A stretch of 64,000 nucleotides of DNA from Chitinophaga lutea (GCF_003813775.1 NZ_RPDH01000003.1:62001-126000), one strand, 5' to 3'; counted from the first letter of the stretch, positions 37,601 through 45,598 are shown. Notes: a model not told the origin generated them from the sequence alone. Numbers and translations are program-made.

Positions 37601-38050
37601 GGTGATGGCGCCTTTGCGGGTGCCTTTTACGATCACGGTGGCCCCGATCACGGGGTTGCCGTCGTCGCCGGTTACGCGGCCGGTAACGGAAGTTGTGCTG
37701 TCGGCCGCAGCGGCCGCCGGTTTGATCGTGGCGGCGGGCTCTATGAGAATGCGGTTATCGACCTGCCGGAAGGTGAGGGCATTGGGCGCGAGCAGGTGCT
37801 CCAGCACGTCGGCCAGGTATTGTTGGCCGGCCGGCATGTTGAGGTGCAGGATGTGGCGCACGTCCGATTTACGGTACATGAAGCGGAATCCCGTCTGGCT
37901 TTCGATTTTTTTGAAAGCGCCCAGCAGCGACTCATCTTTCAGCGGTAGCTGCACCACCTGGTCGCGCAGCCGCTGTGCGCTCGCAGAGGCGGCGGGCAGC
38001 AGCTGTACGGATAATACGACCAGGAAAAATGCAAGGAACGAAATACGCAT
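34667..38050 (-). CDS. SusC/RagA-like TonB-dependent receptor of locus C
   Basis: The ATG at 38050 opens a clean signal peptide (MRISFLAFFLVVLSVQLLP, then AASASAQ). The frame runs open to 38128. The 1127-residue receptor has an STN domain (about 30-110), a carboxypeptidase-regulatory-like domain (about 122-205), a plug (GYGTQQKREISGSIGKV, ALQGRVAGLQI, IVVDGLVI) and a barrel ending in FSAGIDLRF. The STN domain again implies FecR signalling. Substrate unknown: the locus has no glycoside hydrolase and carries a thioredoxin instead, so peptides, siderophores or another non-glycan ligand are possible. Confidence 0.95.
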   Translation of the reverse strand: MRISFLAFFLVVLSVQLLPAASASAQRLRDQVVQLPLKDESLLGAFKKIESQTGFRFMYRKSDVRHILHLNMPAGQQYLADVLEHLLAPNALTFRQVDNRILIEPAATIKPAAAAADSTTSVTGRVTGDDGNPVIGATVIVKGTRKGAITNEDGQFTIREVREKAVLVVTSLGYRQMEFPVNDRAYLSLQLPLQSGGARLNEVVVVGYGTQQKREISGSIGKVGALKPEENIVSNSISALQGRVAGLQITNTSAEPGRMPHFSIRGVQTTQSNYTGSGNNPLIVVDGLVIDAGPEGENANFSMFNLNPQDIASIEVLKDAASAAIYGARGAQGVIMITTKKGTFGAKPVVTINSYAGTTRSHFDYRPLNTAEYGALFTEARRNRMGDIDRLISAGGLPPAEEAQLNDEKELLALQIDQLDLGASDINWLKRVVPRNAATHNIQASVSGGSNQTSYYLSFGKFSEESAVGLGRLDRYTGKLALTQKVNRWLKAGADISVSKVKRDGIFEAMGAAIKARPDTPDSLKKTGAGAWDYSYGYQEHPLGALHTYHKNLRETWNYTGNFFAEATFSKNFSLRSMIAGSRSEDEQEYFMSPFSYQGQATSGNYTSEGNKGLRYTLNNVLSYRFNYAKLHADVLLGQEFTGNQYRTAAYNYQGFPLIEALWQPGNAAVATNFYASGNRFYEEYSESYFLRSNMNWEGKYLLSFSLRRDGTSKLSNNRYAWFPAVSGGWIISDEAFLKGNPLLSYLKVRTSYGITGNIRPIGLYDTRDLANSVLYLNEPALRLHTMLGNPDLKWERTRQHDIGLETRFFNNRLSITAEYYVKKTDGLLTSRQIPFSSGGFVSQRVNVGAMTNRGVDLAVSLASRPGNFHWEVSAVANINRNKVTELRDSIMGYGIYFAGGPQGYVQIGQPLGLLQLYNSLGVDPQTGDLVYEDRDKNGIINQKDMVYVPVAQPKASGGFTIDLGWKNFSLNTQLAFTLGNKIYNFSEQVYRNYDYDIYTGVVNNKPTWVLDRWQKPGDRSYYPRAVVGPHGAGQTTDWNVQPSTHYLFSGSYLRCRNITFAYNLPSALIGKAGMQQVRLYAAAQNVFTVKDKRLLANDPEQMIETGMQQDVAPLPRTFSAGIDLRF

Positions 38051-38210
38051 ACATCGATAAACGAAAAGTGTGAGGCCATGCGAAGGGAAAGCGCGCCCGC
38101 TCCCCGCCACGTGTGCGGAAAAAATCATAATTTAGTGATTGCAAGTGAAGAAAGTACCCGTTCGCGCGGGCTTTTGAAACTGAAGCCGGCCTTTCTCAAT
38201 TCCCGTTGAA

Positions 38211-38246
38211 AAAGGCGGCAGCCTCTGCTTCCGCAGAGGTTTTTTG
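38211..38246 (-). terminator. Hairpin between fecR and susC of locus C
   Basis: The perfect 7-bp arms CCTCTGC (38222-38228) and GCAGAGG (38233-38239) have a T-tract on the plus-strand side (38240-38245) and, on the minus strand, TTTTT five bases after the stem. It probably terminates or attenuates the fecR transcript before susC. Confidence 0.55.
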
Positions 38247-38301
38247 TTTTACGGCGGTTGGCTGGTTCGTTGCATGTTGTGATTCTGGCTGTGCCGCGGT
38301 A

Positions 38302-39273
38302 CTACGGCCTGTAAATGATAATCGTGTTGTTCTCCTTGTCTTTTTTGTATGCTGCGTGATTAAAATCGCAGATGCTTTTGAGCACCTGTTCCAGGCTTTC
38401 CTCCCTGGCGAAGGTGGTGGTAAACCGTTGCTGTTGCAGTGTTTCGTCTGGTATGGAAATGTGTACGTCAAATCGTTCCTCGAGGAGGCCGGCGGCCTGG
38501 CGCAGCGTCACGTCGTCGAACAGCAGGTCCTGCTGCTGCCAGGCGGGCTGCGGCGGGGTGGCCAGTTGCAGCTGCTGGTGGGCGCGGCTGGCCGTGTTGT
38601 AGATCATCTGTTCGTTGGCAGACAGTACGCCGAGCGTTGTTGTTTCGCTGGCCACCTGTACGCGGCCGTTCAGTACGGTCACCGTGATATCGCCCGTGGC
38701 CGGTGCGTTGATTTCAAAGGTGGTGCCCAGTACCGTGGTTTGCAGCGCGCCGGTATGCACGATGAATGGCCGGGAAGACTGCTGCTGCACGGTGAAGAGG
38801 GCTTTCCCTTCGAGGTATACCTCGCGTTTGCCGCCCTCGAAACTGGCCGGGTATTGTAAACGGCTGCCCGCGCTCACCAGCACGCTGCTGCCGTCGGGCA
38901 GGGCGATGAAATTATTCTCATGTTCCGGCTGGATGTTTTGCTGGTTGGCGGTAATTGCCGGCGCCGCAGGTTCCTTGCCGGGCCAGAGCAATATGGTAGC
39001 CACGCCGCCTGCCAGCACGGCCGCCGCTGCCGCTGCTTTCAGCCAGGCGCGTCGCGGTCTGGCCGGTACGCCTTCGTGGCGCGCGATCTGTTCCATGATG
39101 CCGGCATGCATGGTGCTTTTGAGGCGTTCCCTTTCCGCATCCGTCAGCAGCGCCACGATGTCGGGCTGCGATTCGAATGCTTCGTAGCTGGCAAGCAGGA
39201 ATTGTTCTTCTTCCGGGGAGGCGGTGCCCTCCCGGTATTTTTGGAGAATTTCCAGAAAATAGGCGGTGTCCAT
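38302..39273 (-). CDS. FecR-family anti-sigma factor of locus C
   Basis: This is a 323-residue inner-membrane protein with a cytoplasmic N-terminal part (1-73), a TM segment (about 76-95, LKAAAAAAVLAGGVATILLW), a FecR domain (about 115-215, with LPDGSSVLVSAGSRLQYPAS and GKALFTVQQQSSRPFIVH) and a DUF4974 C-terminus (about 245-322). It should pair with the ECF sigma encoded 143 bp upstream and with the STN domain of the downstream receptor. A fecR-type promoter element lies immediately before its start. Confidence 0.94.
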   Translation of the reverse strand: MDTAYFLEILQKYREGTASPEEEQFLLASYEAFESQPDIVALLTDAERERLKSTMHAGIMEQIARHEGVPARPRRAWLKAAAAAAVLAGGVATILLWPGKEPAAPAITANQQNIQPEHENNFIALPDGSSVLVSAGSRLQYPASFEGGKREVYLEGKALFTVQQQSSRPFIVHTGALQTTVLGTTFEINAPATGDITVTVLNGRVQVASETTTLGVLSANEQMIYNTASRAHQQLQLATPPQPAWQQQDLLFDDVTLRQAAGLLEERFDVHISIPDETLQQQRFTTTFAREESLEQVLKSICDFNHAAYKKDKENNTIIIYRP

Positions 39274-39277
39274 ACTG

Positions 39278-39325
39278 ATAAGACAGCCGGGAAAGAAAAA
39301 GCCCCATCGTGTGGGAAAAAATATT
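39278..39325 (-). promoter_or_regulatory. Putative ECF-dependent promoter of the locus C fecR
   Basis: Read on the minus strand, AATATTTTTTCC (ending at 39314) is followed 30 bp later by GTCTTATC (GTC at 39284-39282), with GGGGC between. The layout matches the elements before the fecR genes of loci A, B and D. The GTC box ends only a few bases before the ATG at 39273, implying a very short leader. Confidence 0.5.
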
Positions 39326-39416
39326 TTCAGGAGCGTGGGCCGGCCTTCCTGTTGACCGGTCGGGGTGGGGTATCATTGTCATGTCCGGTTATCGGAGCGA
39401 TCGCTGATCATTCTTT

Positions 39417-40010
39417 TCAGACAAACATCCAGCAGAACACCTGCGCCAGTGAAGCCCGCAACCTGGCTAATGCCTTCCCCAGCTGGTTCTGCACCGTTTT
39501 GCGGGAAATGTTCAGCTGCCGCGCGATCTCGTCGGAGCTGGCGCCCTCGTCGAACTTCATCCGGAAAATCGCCTGGCGTGCAGGCGGCAGGGCATCCACC
39601 AGCCGGTGATACGCCTGCAGCAGTTCGTTGCGCCTCGCCAACGCGTCGCTGCCCTCCGTGCCGGGCAATTCCTCCAGCAGCAGACCGGCGAAAGGCAGAA
39701 ACTTCTTTTCCGCCTCCAGTACATTTAAAACACGGTTGCGCACCGCGGTGTGGATATAGGCCGGCAGGTGGAGAATGTGCAGGTCCTGCCGCTTCAGCCA
39801 TAACTGTAAAAAGAAATCCTGGGTAATGTCTTTAGCCTGGTCGGTGCTGCCCAGACGTTTGAAGGCGGCCGCATACACGGTTTGCCAGTAACGGTCATAG
39901 AGGGCGTTGAAGGCATCCCTGCTGCCTTCTCTCAGTCTATGCAGCAATACTGCATCCGTGTCTGTATTTGCGCCTGTTGCCCCCATGTTGCCTAACCGAT
40001 AAAAATACAT
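39417..40010 (-). CDS. ECF RNA polymerase sigma factor of locus C
   Basis: This is a 197-residue sigma factor. Translation may begin at the ATG at 40010 or at 39986 (MGATGANTDTDAVLL). Region 2 is seen in AFNALYDRYWQTVYAAAFK and QAKDITQDFFLQLW, and region 4 in SSDEIARQLNISRKTVQNQL. The tail ends hydrophobic (SLAQVFCWMFV), as in the sigma factors of loci A and D. It is divergently transcribed from the NTF2-like gene, with 67 bp between them, and should control the minus-strand locus C. Confidence 0.93.
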   Translation of the reverse strand: MYFYRLGNMGATGANTDTDAVLLHRLREGSRDAFNALYDRYWQTVYAAAFKRLGSTDQAKDITQDFFLQLWLKRQDLHILHLPAYIHTAVRNRVLNVLEAEKKFLPFAGLLLEELPGTEGSDALARRNELLQAYHRLVDALPPARQAIFRMKFDEGASSDEIARQLNISRKTVQNQLGKALARLRASLAQVFCWMFV

Positions 40011-40077
40011 TTTTTAAAGAAATAACTTGGCAGCAAAGAGAGTTGTTATTACCTTGTAGTAAGTATTACACACTACT

Positions 40078-40989
40078 ATGTTAAACATGACAACTATGCG
40101 TATCAAGACTTTTATCCTGGCTTTGCTGCTGGCGAACGGTGCAATGGCCCAAACAACACCTCTTCATAACGAACTGGCCCGGAAAGACAGCCTGCTTTTC
40201 GCCATCGCCATGGGCAGCTGCAATCTGCAGGCGCTGGACAACATTTTCACGAAAGATTTTGTGATGTACCACGACAACGGGTACGGGAATCCCTCTACCG
40301 CCCAACCGTACGCCGACCTGTTGGCGTTCATCAAAAAAACGTGTGAAAGTAAACCGGTGAAGATGCGGCGGGAGGTGGTTCAGCAAAGTTTGCAGACATT
40401 CCCCGTCAGTGAGCGGGAAGCCACCCAAACCGGCGTGCAGCGTTTTTTCGTGACGCCTCCCGGTCAGCCGGAACGGCAGGTGGAGGAGTCCAAATTCTTC
40501 CGTACCTGGCGCAAGGAAGGGCCGGAGTGGAAACTCGCCCGCGAAACGGATTACATGGTCAAGAACAGCTTCCCCGCGGAAGTACGCTACCAGCCTGAGC
40601 CGTATACCCCTCCATCCGCTGAGTTGCATGCCACCATCGTCCGCCTCGACAGCATCTATTTCGATACCTACAACAACTGCAACATCGAAAAAATGGCGTC
40701 GATGATGTCCGATACACTCGAGTTTTACCACGACCGGGGCGGCCTGTCCACTTCCAAAACGGAAAACCTCGCCTCCATCCGCAAAAACATATGCGGTAAA
40801 GTAACGCGGGAACTGGTGAAAGGCAGCATCGAAGTATACCCCATCGCAGGGTACGGCGCGGTGGAAATCGGTTACCACTCGTTCCGCAACATTGCCGAGC
40901 CCGGCGTATCCCGGCCGTCCAAGTTCATCGTTCTCTGGCGGCACGCTGACAACGAATGGAAAATCACCCGTGTGGTCAGCCTCCATTAA
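40078..40989 (+). CDS. Secreted protein with two NTF2-like (SnoaL/DUF4440) domains
   Basis: This protein of up to 303 residues has a signal peptide whose core is MRIKTFILALLLANGAMAQ. The true start may be 40078, 40087 or 40096. Two similar domains follow: residues about 30-165 (LFAIAMGSCNLQALDNIFTK, then FFRTWRKEGPEWKLARETDYM) and about 180-302 (YFDTYNNCNIEKMASMMSDT, then LWRHADNEWKITRVVSLH). Both have the cone-shaped NTF2-like pattern seen in DUF4440 proteins, here probably periplasmic. Function is unknown; the duplicated domain suggests an intramolecular dimer. It stands alone between locus C and the GH28 gene. Confidence 0.8.
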   Translation: MLNMTTMRIKTFILALLLANGAMAQTTPLHNELARKDSLLFAIAMGSCNLQALDNIFTKDFVMYHDNGYGNPSTAQPYADLLAFIKKTCESKPVKMRREVVQQSLQTFPVSEREATQTGVQRFFVTPPGQPERQVEESKFFRTWRKEGPEWKLARETDYMVKNSFPAEVRYQPEPYTPPSAELHATIVRLDSIYFDTYNNCNIEKMASMMSDTLEFYHDRGGLSTSKTENLASIRKNICGKVTRELVKGSIEVYPIAGYGAVEIGYHSFRNIAEPGVSRPSKFIVLWRHADNEWKITRVVSLH

Positions 40990-41038
40990 CGGCATCGTAT
41001 CAAAGAGTGCATGTATTTTATCCATTTGCCGTTCTGCT

Positions 41039-41070
41039 TTTGATTATTCAATCGTGAAAACCTAATTTTC
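41039..41070 (+). promoter_or_regulatory. Candidate housekeeping promoter upstream of the GH28 gene
   Basis: TTTG (41039-41042), 20 bases, then TAATTTTC (41063-41070) fits the Bacteroidota -33/-7 pattern. The predicted leader of about 145 bases is long, so the assignment is tentative. Confidence 0.35.
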
Positions 41071-41220
41071 TGCAACCGATTGTAATTGACAGGTTGCGCG
41101 GATGATTTTACACGTTATGAAAGCAGCGTATTGCTTCGCGGAAGGGCGCCCGCGGCGTCTTTTAGCGGCATCTTCCACCTTTGGCGATACAAGCAGGCAT
41201 TCAACCAAACAGACTACACG

Positions 41221-42774
41221 ATGAAACGATTTTTCCTTTGCATGCTCACGGCTTTGTCGCTGCGCGTTGCGGCGGCCGATGTGAACATTACGGCGCACGG
41301 CGCGGTAGGCGACGGCCAAACGCTCAACACCGCATCCATTCAAAAAGCGATAGACGCCTGCCACGGCAGCGGCGGCGGGAAGGTGATTTTTCCGAAAGGC
41401 ACTTTCCTCTCCGGCACCGTTGCGATGAAAGATAATGTGACGCTTCACTTCGAGAAAGGCTCCGTACTGCTGGGCAGTACCGACGTGAATGATTATAAAA
41501 ACCTGGATCCGTTTACAGACGGCCTCGGCATCGACGTGGGCTGGGCCCTGCTGGTAGCGGTAGACGCCAAAAACATCGGCATCGAAGGCAGGGGGGAGAT
41601 CGACGGACAGGGCTCCAAACTGAAGGCCGCCCACATTCTGACGGACACGCGCTCCGAATCGCTGCGCTGGGGCCGCCGCCCCTTCCTCGTGCGCATCGTG
41701 CGCTGCGAGGGCGTTAAGGTGAACGGCATCACCTTGAAGTTTGCATCCGCCTGGACGTCGCATTACTTCCAGTGTAAAAACGTCGACATCGAAAATGTAA
41801 AAATCATCAGCCACGGTGTAGCCCATAACGACGGCATCGACATCGACGGTTGCCAGGAAGTGCGCATCAAAAACTGCGACATCGAAAGCGGTGACGACGC
41901 GCTCTGTTTTAAAACCACTTCCAGCAAGATGGCCTGCAAAAATATCGTGGTGACCGGTATGCGCCTGAAAAGCGGGCACGGCGCGATCAAAATGGGCACC
42001 GAATCGATGGCGCCGTTTGAAAACATCAAAATCTCCGACTGTTACATCTACGATACGAACAACGGCGGCATCAAACTGCTGACGGTGGACGGGGCGCATC
42101 TCCGCAACGTGGACATCTCCAACATCACGATGGTGAATGTAAAAACGCCCATGCTGTTCCGCCTCGGCTCCCGCCTGAGCGTATTCCGGAAAGGGAAAGA
42201 CACACAGCAACCAACCGGTACGATGGAAAACGTGACGGTGCGCAATGTGAAGGCGCAGGCTTCCGCCAATGCGCAGCTGAAACCTCCCAGCGGAATATTG
42301 ATCACCGGCGTACCGGGGCATTACATCACCGGCCTCACCCTCGAAAACATAGAGATCGACCTGGCCGGCGGCGGCGATGCCACGCATGCGCGGCAGGTGG
42401 TGCCGGAGGCGATCGACAAATACCCTGAGGTAAAAACCTTCGGCCCGCTGGTGCCGGCATACGGCATCTGGGCGCGGCATGTGAAAAACCTGCAACTGCG
42501 CAACATTACGTTCAAACTCGCGGCCAACGACCTACGCCCTGCGTTTGTGTGCGAAGACGGGCGGAACGTTTCCCTCAGCAACTGGAACATTCCCGCCACC
42601 GACGGCGCGGAAGCGGTGATCAGGCTGGAGAATGTGAGCAAAGCGGTGATCAGCGGCGTGAAGGCGGACGGTAAATTCCAATCGTTCGTGCAGGCGGAAG
42701 GCGCGGAGAGCAAAGATGTGAAGCTGCAAAAGAACAAGGCGCCCGGCGCCGTACAGGCATACGTGAAAAAATAG
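41221..42774 (+). CDS. Glycoside hydrolase family 28 (polygalacturonase-type) protein
   Basis: The ATG at 41221 opens a signal peptide (MKRFFLCMLTALSLRVAAA), giving 517 residues; the frame is open upstream to 41086. It starts with the pectate-lyase-like segment NITAHGAVGDGQTLNTASIQ, then forms a parallel beta-helix. The GH28 active-site set is visible as HNDGID (D204), GDDALC (D225, D226) and GHG (H253). The usual R-I-K subsite motif reads G-I-K with K285 kept. It should cleave galacturonan or rhamnogalacturonan in the periplasm or outside. It is a single-gene unit closed by a terminator, directly before the sigma gene of locus D. Confidence 0.92.
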   Translation: MKRFFLCMLTALSLRVAAADVNITAHGAVGDGQTLNTASIQKAIDACHGSGGGKVIFPKGTFLSGTVAMKDNVTLHFEKGSVLLGSTDVNDYKNLDPFTDGLGIDVGWALLVAVDAKNIGIEGRGEIDGQGSKLKAAHILTDTRSESLRWGRRPFLVRIVRCEGVKVNGITLKFASAWTSHYFQCKNVDIENVKIISHGVAHNDGIDIDGCQEVRIKNCDIESGDDALCFKTTSSKMACKNIVVTGMRLKSGHGAIKMGTESMAPFENIKISDCYIYDTNNGGIKLLTVDGAHLRNVDISNITMVNVKTPMLFRLGSRLSVFRKGKDTQQPTGTMENVTVRNVKAQASANAQLKPPSGILITGVPGHYITGLTLENIEIDLAGGGDATHARQVVPEAIDKYPEVKTFGPLVPAYGIWARHVKNLQLRNITFKLAANDLRPAFVCEDGRNVSLSNWNIPATDGAEAVIRLENVSKAVISGVKADGKFQSFVQAEGAESKDVKLQKNKAPGAVQAYVKK

Positions 42775-42793
42775 GCCTGCAAGTCTGATAAGG

Positions 42794-42825
42794 AAAAAGG
42801 AACGCTGCGAACGGCGTTCCTTTTT
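42794..42825 (+). terminator. Rho-independent terminator after the GH28 gene
   Basis: The arms AAAAAGGAACGC (42794-42805) and GCGTTCCTTTTT (42814-42825) pair perfectly around an 8-base loop, with a T-run following. Confidence 0.88.
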
Positions 42826-42882
42826 TCTGTTTGGGGCCAAGGCTCGCGTTTTTCCATTATCTTTCCGACATAACTATACCGT

Positions 42883-43338
42883 ATGAATGAAAATCCCATC
42901 GACGTTCTGGATGGATTCGAACCGGAAACCGATTATCAATACGCCTCCATGGGGGCAAGGTTTGCCAATTACCTGATCGACTTCGCCGGTTTCTGCGTGC
43001 TGCACGCCCTGTTTGTACTGGCTTATTTTTGGTATAGCGGGCAACCCTTTGTGATGCCATATCCTTATTTGTGGCTTGTAGTGCTGCTGCCTACCGGCTG
43101 GACCGCCTGGTTCTATTTCTGCGGTTATTGCGCCATGCTGGAGGGCCTCACCAGCGGACGGTCATTGGGAAAGCTGGTGACGGGAACGGTTGCGTTAAAA
43201 GAAGACGGTACCGGCATCACCTTTAAAGAAGCCTTGCTGCGCGGCCTTTGCCGGGCAATTCCCTTTGAGCCCCTGAGTGCGCTGGGCGGGTCGCTTTGGC
43301 ATGATAAATTCACCAGAACGGTGGTGGCAAAAAAATAA
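42883..43338 (+). CDS. RDD-family membrane protein
   Basis: This is a 151-residue integral membrane protein. The RDD domain begins at ASMGARFANYLIDFAGFCVLH (about 22-43), where the conserved R-x2-N-x3-D pattern sits at the first helix. A second hydrophobic segment (LWLVVLLPTGWTAWFYFCGY) and the typical GRSLGKLVTGTVALKEDG cytoplasmic loop follow. RDD proteins are small bacterial membrane proteins of poorly known function; some have been linked to ion transport. It follows the GH28 terminator and precedes locus D without evident linkage to either. Confidence 0.88.
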   Translation: MNENPIDVLDGFEPETDYQYASMGARFANYLIDFAGFCVLHALFVLAYFWYSGQPFVMPYPYLWLVVLLPTGWTAWFYFCGYCAMLEGLTSGRSLGKLVTGTVALKEDGTGITFKEALLRGLCRAIPFEPLSALGGSLWHDKFTRTVVAKK

Positions 43339-43421
43339 GACAGCGGCCCCGGCATGCGCAATGGCCGGAATGGAGCAGCAACGAAAATGAGATAAGCCGG
43401 CTTACATTTAACACACCCCTG

Positions 43422-43452
43422 CTTGCATAATTAATTTTTAAACATTACTTTG
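43422..43452 (+). promoter_or_regulatory. Probable promoter of the locus D sigma gene
   Basis: CTTG (43422-43425), about 20 A/T-rich bases, then TTACTTTG (43445-43452) fits the Bacteroidota -33/-7 promoter. The sigma gene starts at 43575. Confidence 0.5.
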
Positions 43453-43574
43453 GTTCTCTGGCCGGCTGCCGGGGTGCGAACCGGTGTGCCGCAATTCCAC
43501 GATTCGATTTATCAACCAATTTCCCTCTGGTGCTATGTCTACAGAGAACGCGTTCATGAAAAAACATTCCTCGT

Positions 43575-44210
43575 ATGAGATCCGGTAAAACCAGCGTGAA
43601 CACTTTATGGCAAAAAGTATGGCAGGAGAACGATCAGCGGGCGTTTGAAGAGTTGTTTCATGGCTGCTACCAGCGGCTGGTGCGGTTTGCGGAGGAATAT
43701 GTCAACAGCCACGAATCGGCCGAAGAAATCGTATCGGACATTTTTATGAAGCTGTGGGCCGGCCGGGATACTTACCAGGATGTACTGCATATCGAAAAAT
43801 ACCTGTTCACGGCCGTTCGCAACCAGTCGCTGAACTATCTCCGCAAGTTTTCCGGGTACAGGGTAGTGGCCACGGAAGAAGCGGGCCAGCTGAATATCGT
43901 ATCCAGCCACGATCCGTACAAAGCTTCGGAGTGGAAGGAGCTTCTCGCCCGCCTCGACGCCGCCGTGGAAATGCTGCCGCCGCGCCGCCGCAAAATATTC
44001 CGACTCATTCGCGAAGAAGGGTTCAAACCCAAAGAGGTGGCCGAAATCATGAATCTTTCCCACCGCACCGTAGAAACCCAGTTGTTCAATGCGGTCAAAA
44101 CACTGCACGCAGAATTACAACCTTACCTGACGGCCCGCCGCAAATCGGCACCGGCCGGGGGAGTGGACGCGGCGCTGGTATTGACGTTGCTGCTCTCCGC
44201 GCAGGGCTAA
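43575..44210 (+). CDS. ECF RNA polymerase sigma factor of locus D
   Basis: This is a 211-residue ECF sigma factor with region 2 (AFEELFHGCYQRLVRFAEEYV, ESAEEIVSDIFMKLW) and a region 4 helix-turn-helix (KPKEVAEIMNLSHRTVETQL). The C-terminal 20 residues end in a short hydrophobic stretch (GGVDAALVLTLLLSAQG). A -33/-7 promoter lies 120-150 bp upstream. It should drive the FecR/SusC/SusD genes of locus D. Confidence 0.93.
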   Translation: MRSGKTSVNTLWQKVWQENDQRAFEELFHGCYQRLVRFAEEYVNSHESAEEIVSDIFMKLWAGRDTYQDVLHIEKYLFTAVRNQSLNYLRKFSGYRVVATEEAGQLNIVSSHDPYKASEWKELLARLDAAVEMLPPRRRKIFRLIREEGFKPKEVAEIMNLSHRTVETQLFNAVKTLHAELQPYLTARRKSAPAGGVDAALVLTLLLSAQG

Positions 44211-44467
44211 AGTTATTCATCGTATCAAGGGTCTGTCCGTTTATCCCGCTTTTCCCGGTTGTTGTTATCCGCTTGCAGACCGTTCCGCGAATCTTCTTTC
44301 CGGGATAGCTATTCCTGTGGCTTACACGCGGTCTTGTGCTGACGGACGGTCAGGATGATGACTTAGACCGGTGTTCCTGCATTGGGTCATGCTTCCCGAT
44401 CGCGGCCCGCTGGTTAAGTAAATTCCCTTCGAAGCGTCTGTTTTCCCAGGAAACGCTACCCCCCAAA
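44211..44467. other. Intergenic stretch upstream of the locus D fecR promoter
   Basis: This is most of the 332-bp gap between sigma and fecR. The plus-strand frame that covers part of it reads into fecR from 44336, but its product before the fecR ATG shows no protein-like pattern. I see no gene here. Confidence 0.55.
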
Positions 44468-44518
44468 AACTTTTTTTTCAACCCGATACGTAACCCCGCT
44501 TTTTTATGTGTCTTATAT
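44468..44518 (+). promoter_or_regulatory. Putative ECF-dependent promoter of the locus D fecR
   Basis: AACTTTTTTTTCA (44468-44480) is followed 30 bp later by GTCTTATAT (44510-44518), the same layout as in loci A, B and C. The fecR ATG at 44543 lies 25 bp downstream. Confidence 0.55.
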
Positions 44519-44542
44519 AGCAGCAGGCAAATTGCTGCGCTT

Positions 44543-45598
44543 ATGGAAACGGACAAAGAAAGGTATTTATGGCTGGCGTCGAGGATGCTCTCCGGTGAAA
44601 TAAACCCGGAAGAACAGCGGGAGCTGGATGCGCTCATCCGTGCCCACCCGGAACTGCGCAAGGAAAACGAGCTGTTGCAGGCCTACTGGGACCATAACAG
44701 GGAGCAGAACGACCGCAACGGCACGCAGGCAGCATTCGAACGGCTCACGGCGCAGATGCAGGCAACGGATCCGCAACTCTGGCCGGAGCGGCCATCGCCT
44801 CCCGCCACCCGTTGGTACATGCTGCTGGCGCGCATGGCCGCGGCGATATTTTTTTTGGTGGGCACCTATTACCTGCTCGACAGGGCCGGTGTGCTCCCGG
44901 GTAAGGAAGACGGCATCCGCGCGGAATACAATATCCGCGGCACCCGCTCCCATATCAAACTGGCAGACGGCACCTCGGTGTGGCTGAACGCGGACAGCGA
45001 ACTGAAATACCCCCTGCGCTTCAAAGGCGGCACCCGTGAAGTTCACCTGAAAGGAGAAGCCTTTTTCGACGTAGCGCCCGACGCTTCGAAACCATTTATC
45101 GTACATACGGAAACCATGCATATTAACGTGCTGGGCACCAGCTTTAACGTCAAAGCTTATCCCGGCGACCATGTGAGCGAAGCCACCCTCATCAGCGGGG
45201 TGGTGGAAGTACAGCTGAAAAATCAGGCGGATAAACGGATCCGCCTGAAACCGGCGGAAAAACTGGTAGTGCCTAACGGCAAAGATTCCCTGCCCGAGCC
45301 CGCCGCCGGCCAGCCCATCATCAGCAAAGCCACGTATTTTTCAAAAGAAGACAGCGCGATCATCGAAACAGCCTGGATAGATAACAAACTCATATTCCAC
45401 GACGAATCATTCACCAGCCTGGCCACCCGTATGGAACGCTGGTACAATGTCACTATCCGCTTCGAGAATGCGGCCATCGGACATTTGCGCTTTTCCGGGA
45501 TGTTCAGGAACGAATCGGTGATGCAGGCGCTGGAAGCGCTGCAGCTCACGGAAAAATTTCATTACAGGCAGGCAGACGATGCTATCGTGATTTATTAA
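44543..45598 (+). CDS. FecR-family anti-sigma factor of locus D
   Basis: I chose the ATG at 44543 (METDKERYLWLASRMLSG), which gives the usual N-terminal sigma-binding start and falls just after the promoter element. The frame is open to 44336. The 351-residue product has a cytoplasmic part (1-90), a TM segment (about 93-112, MLLARMAAAIFFLVGTYYLL), a FecR domain (about 130-235, LADGTSVWLNADSELKYPL and GEAFFDVAPDASKPFIVH) and a DUF4974 C-terminus (about 272-350). It pairs with the upstream sigma factor and the downstream STN-bearing receptor. Confidence 0.94.
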   Translation: METDKERYLWLASRMLSGEINPEEQRELDALIRAHPELRKENELLQAYWDHNREQNDRNGTQAAFERLTAQMQATDPQLWPERPSPPATRWYMLLARMAAAIFFLVGTYYLLDRAGVLPGKEDGIRAEYNIRGTRSHIKLADGTSVWLNADSELKYPLRFKGGTREVHLKGEAFFDVAPDASKPFIVHTETMHINVLGTSFNVKAYPGDHVSEATLISGVVEVQLKNQADKRIRLKPAEKLVVPNGKDSLPEPAAGQPIISKATYFSKEDSAIIETAWIDNKLIFHDESFTSLATRMERWYNVTIRFENAAIGHLRFSGMFRNESVMQALEALQLTEKFHYRQADDAIVIY

